A DNA stretch of 64,000 nucleotides from Avena insularis. Lineage: Eukaryota > Streptophyta > Magnoliopsida > Poales > Poaceae. Below, piece after piece: positions 60,101 through 64,000 of the stretch. The translations under genes and the position numbers were made by a program. Location: contig CM042688.1 in the NCBI GenBank assembly GCA_023614405.1, forward strand, positions 376,265,331 through 376,329,330, read 5' to 3'. The notes under the pieces were generated by a model. The model made no database searches, was not told the DNA's origin, and was given only the letters and a program-made list of their open reading frames with translations. Every line of letters begins with the position of its first letter. Position 1 is the stretch's first letter.

Positions 60101-61110
60101 GGGTTCGTGGCTGAGCGGTGAGCGCGGGCTGCGGTCGAGGCGTGGTGTGTGCACGCTTGTCGGGCTTGGCGCTCTGGCGTGTGCTCGGCATGGTGAAGAT
60201 GCTCTGGGCGCGGCGCTCTATGGGTGGTCTAAGGCTTGGCTCTGCTCGGGGAGGGGACAGAGGGTGGTGGTGCAGTCTGGTCTAGCTCCTAGACATGGCG
60301 AGAGAGAAAGGGGCGGTCTGCTGCTGTGTTGGCAAGGTTGGCCGGCGAGCATGGTGCTCGGGGTGGCGTGGCACTGCTGCTAGGGGATAGGGTATGGGGT
60401 GTTTATTGCTTGGTTAGATCAAGTGGAGACAGAGGGAGTGATTTGAGGTCAATTGGGTGGCAAAACCCTATAGAAAACAGTGAGCTAATACTAGGTGTAA
60501 CTCCTGCCTGCCAAGTGTTTGTGAAAATGGCCGCAAGAAAATTAGTTTTGAATTTGGAAAAGATTTTTGGTGGGTGTGTTAGTCATAAGCTTGATCATCT
60601 GTGGTTGCTTGGGTTTTGAAAATAAAGCTCATTTGAGTGGTTTTTGAATAAGTGGGATCTTCCCATATGAACTAGATTCAATTTTCAAATGCCATTTAAA
60701 ATTAGTGTTTGAAAGTTTTTGGCAGATCACAAAGTGGGCCTTGGTACATCATTACATGTACTAGCAAGGGGTGCAAAGATCCACATTTATTTCTGTTAAG
60801 AATTGAGTCCTAGGAATAGCCAAAGTAGGCATGTTGATTAAAATGGCACAAATGACCATTTGGTTATTTTATTCATTTTGATTTGTTTTTCTTTGGGATT
60901 TGTTTGGGAATGATCTAGATGATGTTTATTTCACCTAAGAATCATTTTACAAGCAATGGATCACTTAATAATGGCAATTCAAAACAACTCCTATTTAAAT
61001 GCACACACATATGAATGCTTTAATAATTTTAAATTGGAAAAGTTTTTGTTAACCCTAATTTTGATGACTTGGATCTTAATAACCTTGGATTGAAGTTTTG
61101 GGATGTTACA
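57192..61110 (-). repeat. 5' LTR of Gypsy D, 3919 bp
   Basis: Minus-strand LTR with TATA-like site at 59841-59849, block 1 at 58627-58707, block 2 at 57741-57983 and block 3 stop at 57443-57445. It differs from 38250-42181 by scattered substitutions and a few indels (for example about 24 bp near 59680 relative to 40730). Confidence 0.97.
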
Positions 61111-61470
61111 CCCGGACCGTGTCTGCCATGCCGACGCTGCCCGCAGTTCACGCCCTGGCCCCGATCAACTAGACCGCGCCTCACTCCCGCCGCCCACCTA
61201 CACGATCACCAGTGTCCTAGGAGGCTAACGGACATGCTCGTTTCCCCGACCGTGACCCGTAGCCACCGGCCGCCACAAAGTTTTCCATCGATAGAGGTAG
61301 CGTACGCGCAACAACGCTCGCTTCTCCCGACCACCTCGCACTGCACGCGCACCTCCGTGACGACCGCCAGGGAACCGCCCATCATCCGCCTACCCAGCCC
61401 ACGCCTCTAGCTCGCTGTGTCGCTGCCCCCATCGAGCTCTGCCCATGCCTCTCTGCCGCCTCACCGAGCC

Positions 61471-61479
61471 TATATAAGG
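61471..61479 (+). promoter_or_regulatory. TATA box in LTR of Gypsy C
   Basis: TATATAAGG follows ACCGAGCC and precedes a pyrimidine-rich leader, at the same place in the LTR as in the other copies. Confidence 0.65.
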
Positions 61480-64000
61480 GAGCCCTCCCAGCACCAACTC
61501 TTCACACCATCCCCCTCCACTCCACCTTAGAAACCTCCTAGATCCCCACCGGAGCAAGCCGCAGCCTATAGCGCCCCAATTTCGCCAGAGACCGCTGCGG
61601 AAGGAGGAGAAGGGCGCCACTGATCCAGGCCATCTCCCGTGACGACGCCAGTACCAGGAGAACCGCCGTCCTCAACTCGTCCATTTTCCCACCTCGCCAC
61701 ACTCGCTGGAGCCCTGGTATGCCCCCACTGCACCCCCACCGAGCCGCTAGGGTTCCACCTCGTCGGTGACATGTCCGTCGTCGACGATGAACGTGAGCCG
61801 TAGATCCTAGTTCTAATCCTGCGGTCCACGTTGCCCCATACCACTTTGCGTTTAAAGAGCCACTGACAGGCGGGACCCCCTGTCAGCTGTCCTCAGCGCC
61901 GCGGAGTGAAACCGGGCTGGCCCATTAGTGTTCCCGCGCAACCCAGCAGATTCAAATAAATCCTTTTCTTTTTAGAAGTAAACTAGTTTCTCTCCCTTAG
62001 TTTAAAAATCAATTCAGGGAGTTTTACCAATCCAAATTGAATGATTCCAACTTTGTGGGAAAGATAGTTTAAATCTCTATCCAAGCCCATTGGATTTAAA
62101 TCAAGTAGAGTTATAGATCTCTCCTAGCAAAAATAACAAGACAAAAGCTTTTTCACTTTCAAACATTTTTCTAAAATCAACCATAATAGCTTTTGAGTTG
62201 ATTCCAACTCTCAAAAATCACATTTGAGTATACCTATCTAAATATGTAATAATATTAAGGTTTACATGCAGTGACTTTGGACTAGTACCAAAATAATGCT
62301 ATATAGGCATTTCTAGTCACTTTAAATCATTAAATATTAAACTTAAACTTATTAAAATGTGATCCAACATTTAAATCACCTTCCCATGTATTAGAATATG
62401 TGGTGATGACTTGTGTCCACATGATCCCATATTTTAATTGGAGAATATTAAATCTTAGTTAATTTCAATGAGTAGAAATTACTTTTCTCAAATAAAATAA
62501 ATGAAACTAGTTCATTAAACCTTGTGGTGAATGTGATGATACTAGATCATCAAATATGTGCCTTAGTGTGCTAAGTAGACTAGTTAAGTATTGTTTGGTG
62601 ATTGTGTATTCCGTATATATTTATAGACGATAGTACCGACCAAGTCTACGAGGAGGAGGAGTTCTACCCCGAAGAAGACGAGGAGAATTTCAACCACTGC
62701 ACCAACCAAGGCAAGCCATCATTAACAATGCAAGCTAACCCTTACAAGCTATATAACCTAAGCAAATTCTTTAGGCATGCTTTGGTTATACCTCTTTTGT
62801 TGACTTATACCTACTCCAAGTTTTATTTACAAGCTTTACTTTCTTTTACTATACCAAAGTTCCTTACTTTGTTTTATAGATAGCATAAAGAGTATAAAAC
62901 TTGGCCTAGCTAGTTAGAATCAGATGTCATTCTATGGCATGGGATTGATATTAGCATTCCACATTAGTGAACACTCTTAACTTAGTGATTTGAGCTAAAC
63001 CAAAAACTTGATCACTTTAGATGGGAATACTTGGTGAAAATGACTTGTGAAAACCTTGGAATGATGAGTCATTCTATTGAGATGTTTTGACATGTGTTGA
63101 GAAACACAAATGGTTTATGATGATGAAAATGTTGAGGCATGAGCCTTAGCCCTTTTATAAAAACTGATGGTTGGTTTCGGATGCGATACCATTCCAATTT
63201 TACTGTACAACCACAATACCTGAATTGGGTAAGGCTTAGCCGGAAGTTTATATGCATTAGTATTAGTTCCCTGGCGGGAGAGGTTTGAGCTGAGGCTACC
63301 TCTCAATGTTGTCCACCTATGCAGTGCCCAGGATGGCAGATGGCCATAGCTGGGAGGCCAAGATCATATGAGAGGTGCTTATACTAGAGTGTGTAAAGGA
63401 ATGGTTATGTTTGATTATCTGCATACTAAGTAGGATGATTCAGGGTTACCCCTGACGGATGTATCGAATGTTGTGGTGAAAGTGTACCACCTCTGCAGAG
63501 TGTTAAACGATTCGAATAGCCGCGTCCATGGTTATGGACAGTTGGAGTGGCCATACTATTCCGTTGTCAGATGTTTTCAAAATGACTTATGAAATGAATT
63601 GTGACATGACTTGACCACAACATGGTTGTGACTATGAAAACTAAGTTCCCACTTAGGTGATTTCAAACATTATTTTTTCTTTCTTTGTTTCTAAACTCAG
63701 CTTAGGTTTCAAACTTAACTTTATAAATAAACTTAGAACTTAGCATTCCTACTAGAACTACCTTACTTGTTACTGATAGTTTGTGAGTACTTAAAGAGTA
63801 CTCATGGCTTTTGTCCCTGGCTATTCCTGTGGCCAGACTATGAGGAGGACTACCAGGAGGAAGGACAACAGGATGGCTATGACAACTAGGATCATCTCCC
63901 ATCACAGCATTGCCTATGACACTGAATATGGAGCCCACCGCTATGCTATTTATTCCGCTACTTGTTTGTACTAAGACTAGATCATGAGATCCTTTATTTT

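Larger units (their letters stand above)
38250..61110 (-). mobile_element. Gypsy LTR retrotransposon copy D (complete, 22.9 kb with insert)
   Basis: It is bounded by LTRs 38250-42181 and 57192-61110 in inverted orientation relative to C, with target duplication CCCGG at 38245-38249 and 61111-61115. On the minus strand the order is 5' LTR, primer site, extra ORF, gag-pro, RT, RNase H, integrase, chromodomain-like end, purine tract, 3' LTR. Copia element E splits it in the protease/RT linker. Without E it is about 13.6 kb, matching copy A without B. It lies inside the LTR of C, an insertion of a family member into its own kind. The coding region has several stops and at least three frameshifts. 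Confidence 0.97.
37344..64000 (+). mobile_element. Gypsy copy C: LTR, split by copy D and cut by the window end
   Basis: The LTR starts TGTAACATCCC at 37344, runs to 38249, and resumes after copy D at 61116 to the end of the window, about 3.79 kb in total. That is close to the full 3.9 kb expected, so the LTR should end shortly after 64000. The right part has a TATA site (61471-61479), block 1 (62627-62710), a block 2 with two stops, and block 3 ending at 63887-63889. Whether C is a complete element or another solo LTR cannot be seen from this window. Confidence 0.93.

Overview
This window looks like intergenic DNA from a large grass genome, most likely Triticeae (wheat, Aegilops, barley or rye relatives). 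The evidence is a nearly gap-free pile of plant transposable elements, nested LTR retrotransposons with methionine-tRNA primer sites, Stowaway MITEs with TA duplications, a Helitron with a CTAG hairpin end, and a Copia LTR beginning TGAAGGAAATATGCCC. I found no convincing intact host gene, no tRNA or rRNA gene and no CRISPR array. The species assignment is inference from repeat style.

Layout. 1-1052: unassigned AT-rich DNA. 1053-2860: non-autonomous Helitron (minus). 2861-5033: unassigned, with a possible spliced leader. 5042-6493: hAT-like element with a perfect 8-bp duplication. 6700-7840: AT-rich low-complexity repeat. About 7850-12617: degraded L1-type LINE. 13192-14786: second hAT-like element. 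14910-15018 and 15473-15731: Stowaway MITEs. About 15290-35530: AT-rich foldback element with long inverted arms, split by a 17.6-kb Gypsy element. 35530-37343: AT-rich DNA with a second copy of one foldback arm. 37344-64000: LTR of another Gypsy copy, itself split by a 22.9-kb insertion.

One Gypsy family dominates. Copy A (16062-33680, plus) is complete, with TSD CAATA. Copy B (24055-27996, minus) is a solo LTR in the RNase H region of A, with TSD GTTGA. Copy C (from 37344, plus) is a partial LTR running off the window. Copy D (38250-61110, minus) is complete and sits inside the LTR of C, with TSD CCCGG. Copy D is in turn split by Copia element E (45257-54488, plus; TSD AGTAC), which has an odd three-LTR structure. 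Insertion order follows from nesting: C before D before E, and A before B.

Each Gypsy element is about 13.65 kb without its inserts. It has about 3.9-kb LTRs, a tRNA-Met primer site, an extra ORF before gag, gag with a CCHC knuckle, then protease, reverse transcriptase, RNase H, integrase and a chromodomain-like tail. All coding regions carry stops or frameshifts. The most interesting signal is inside the LTRs: three protein-coding-like blocks downstream of the TATA box. One is an acidic block that is exactly 81 or 84 nt in all six LTR copies and has splice-like edges; another ends at the same TAG in all six. With the extra ORF upstream of gag, this suggests a spliced leader or accessory protein of this family that deserves testing.
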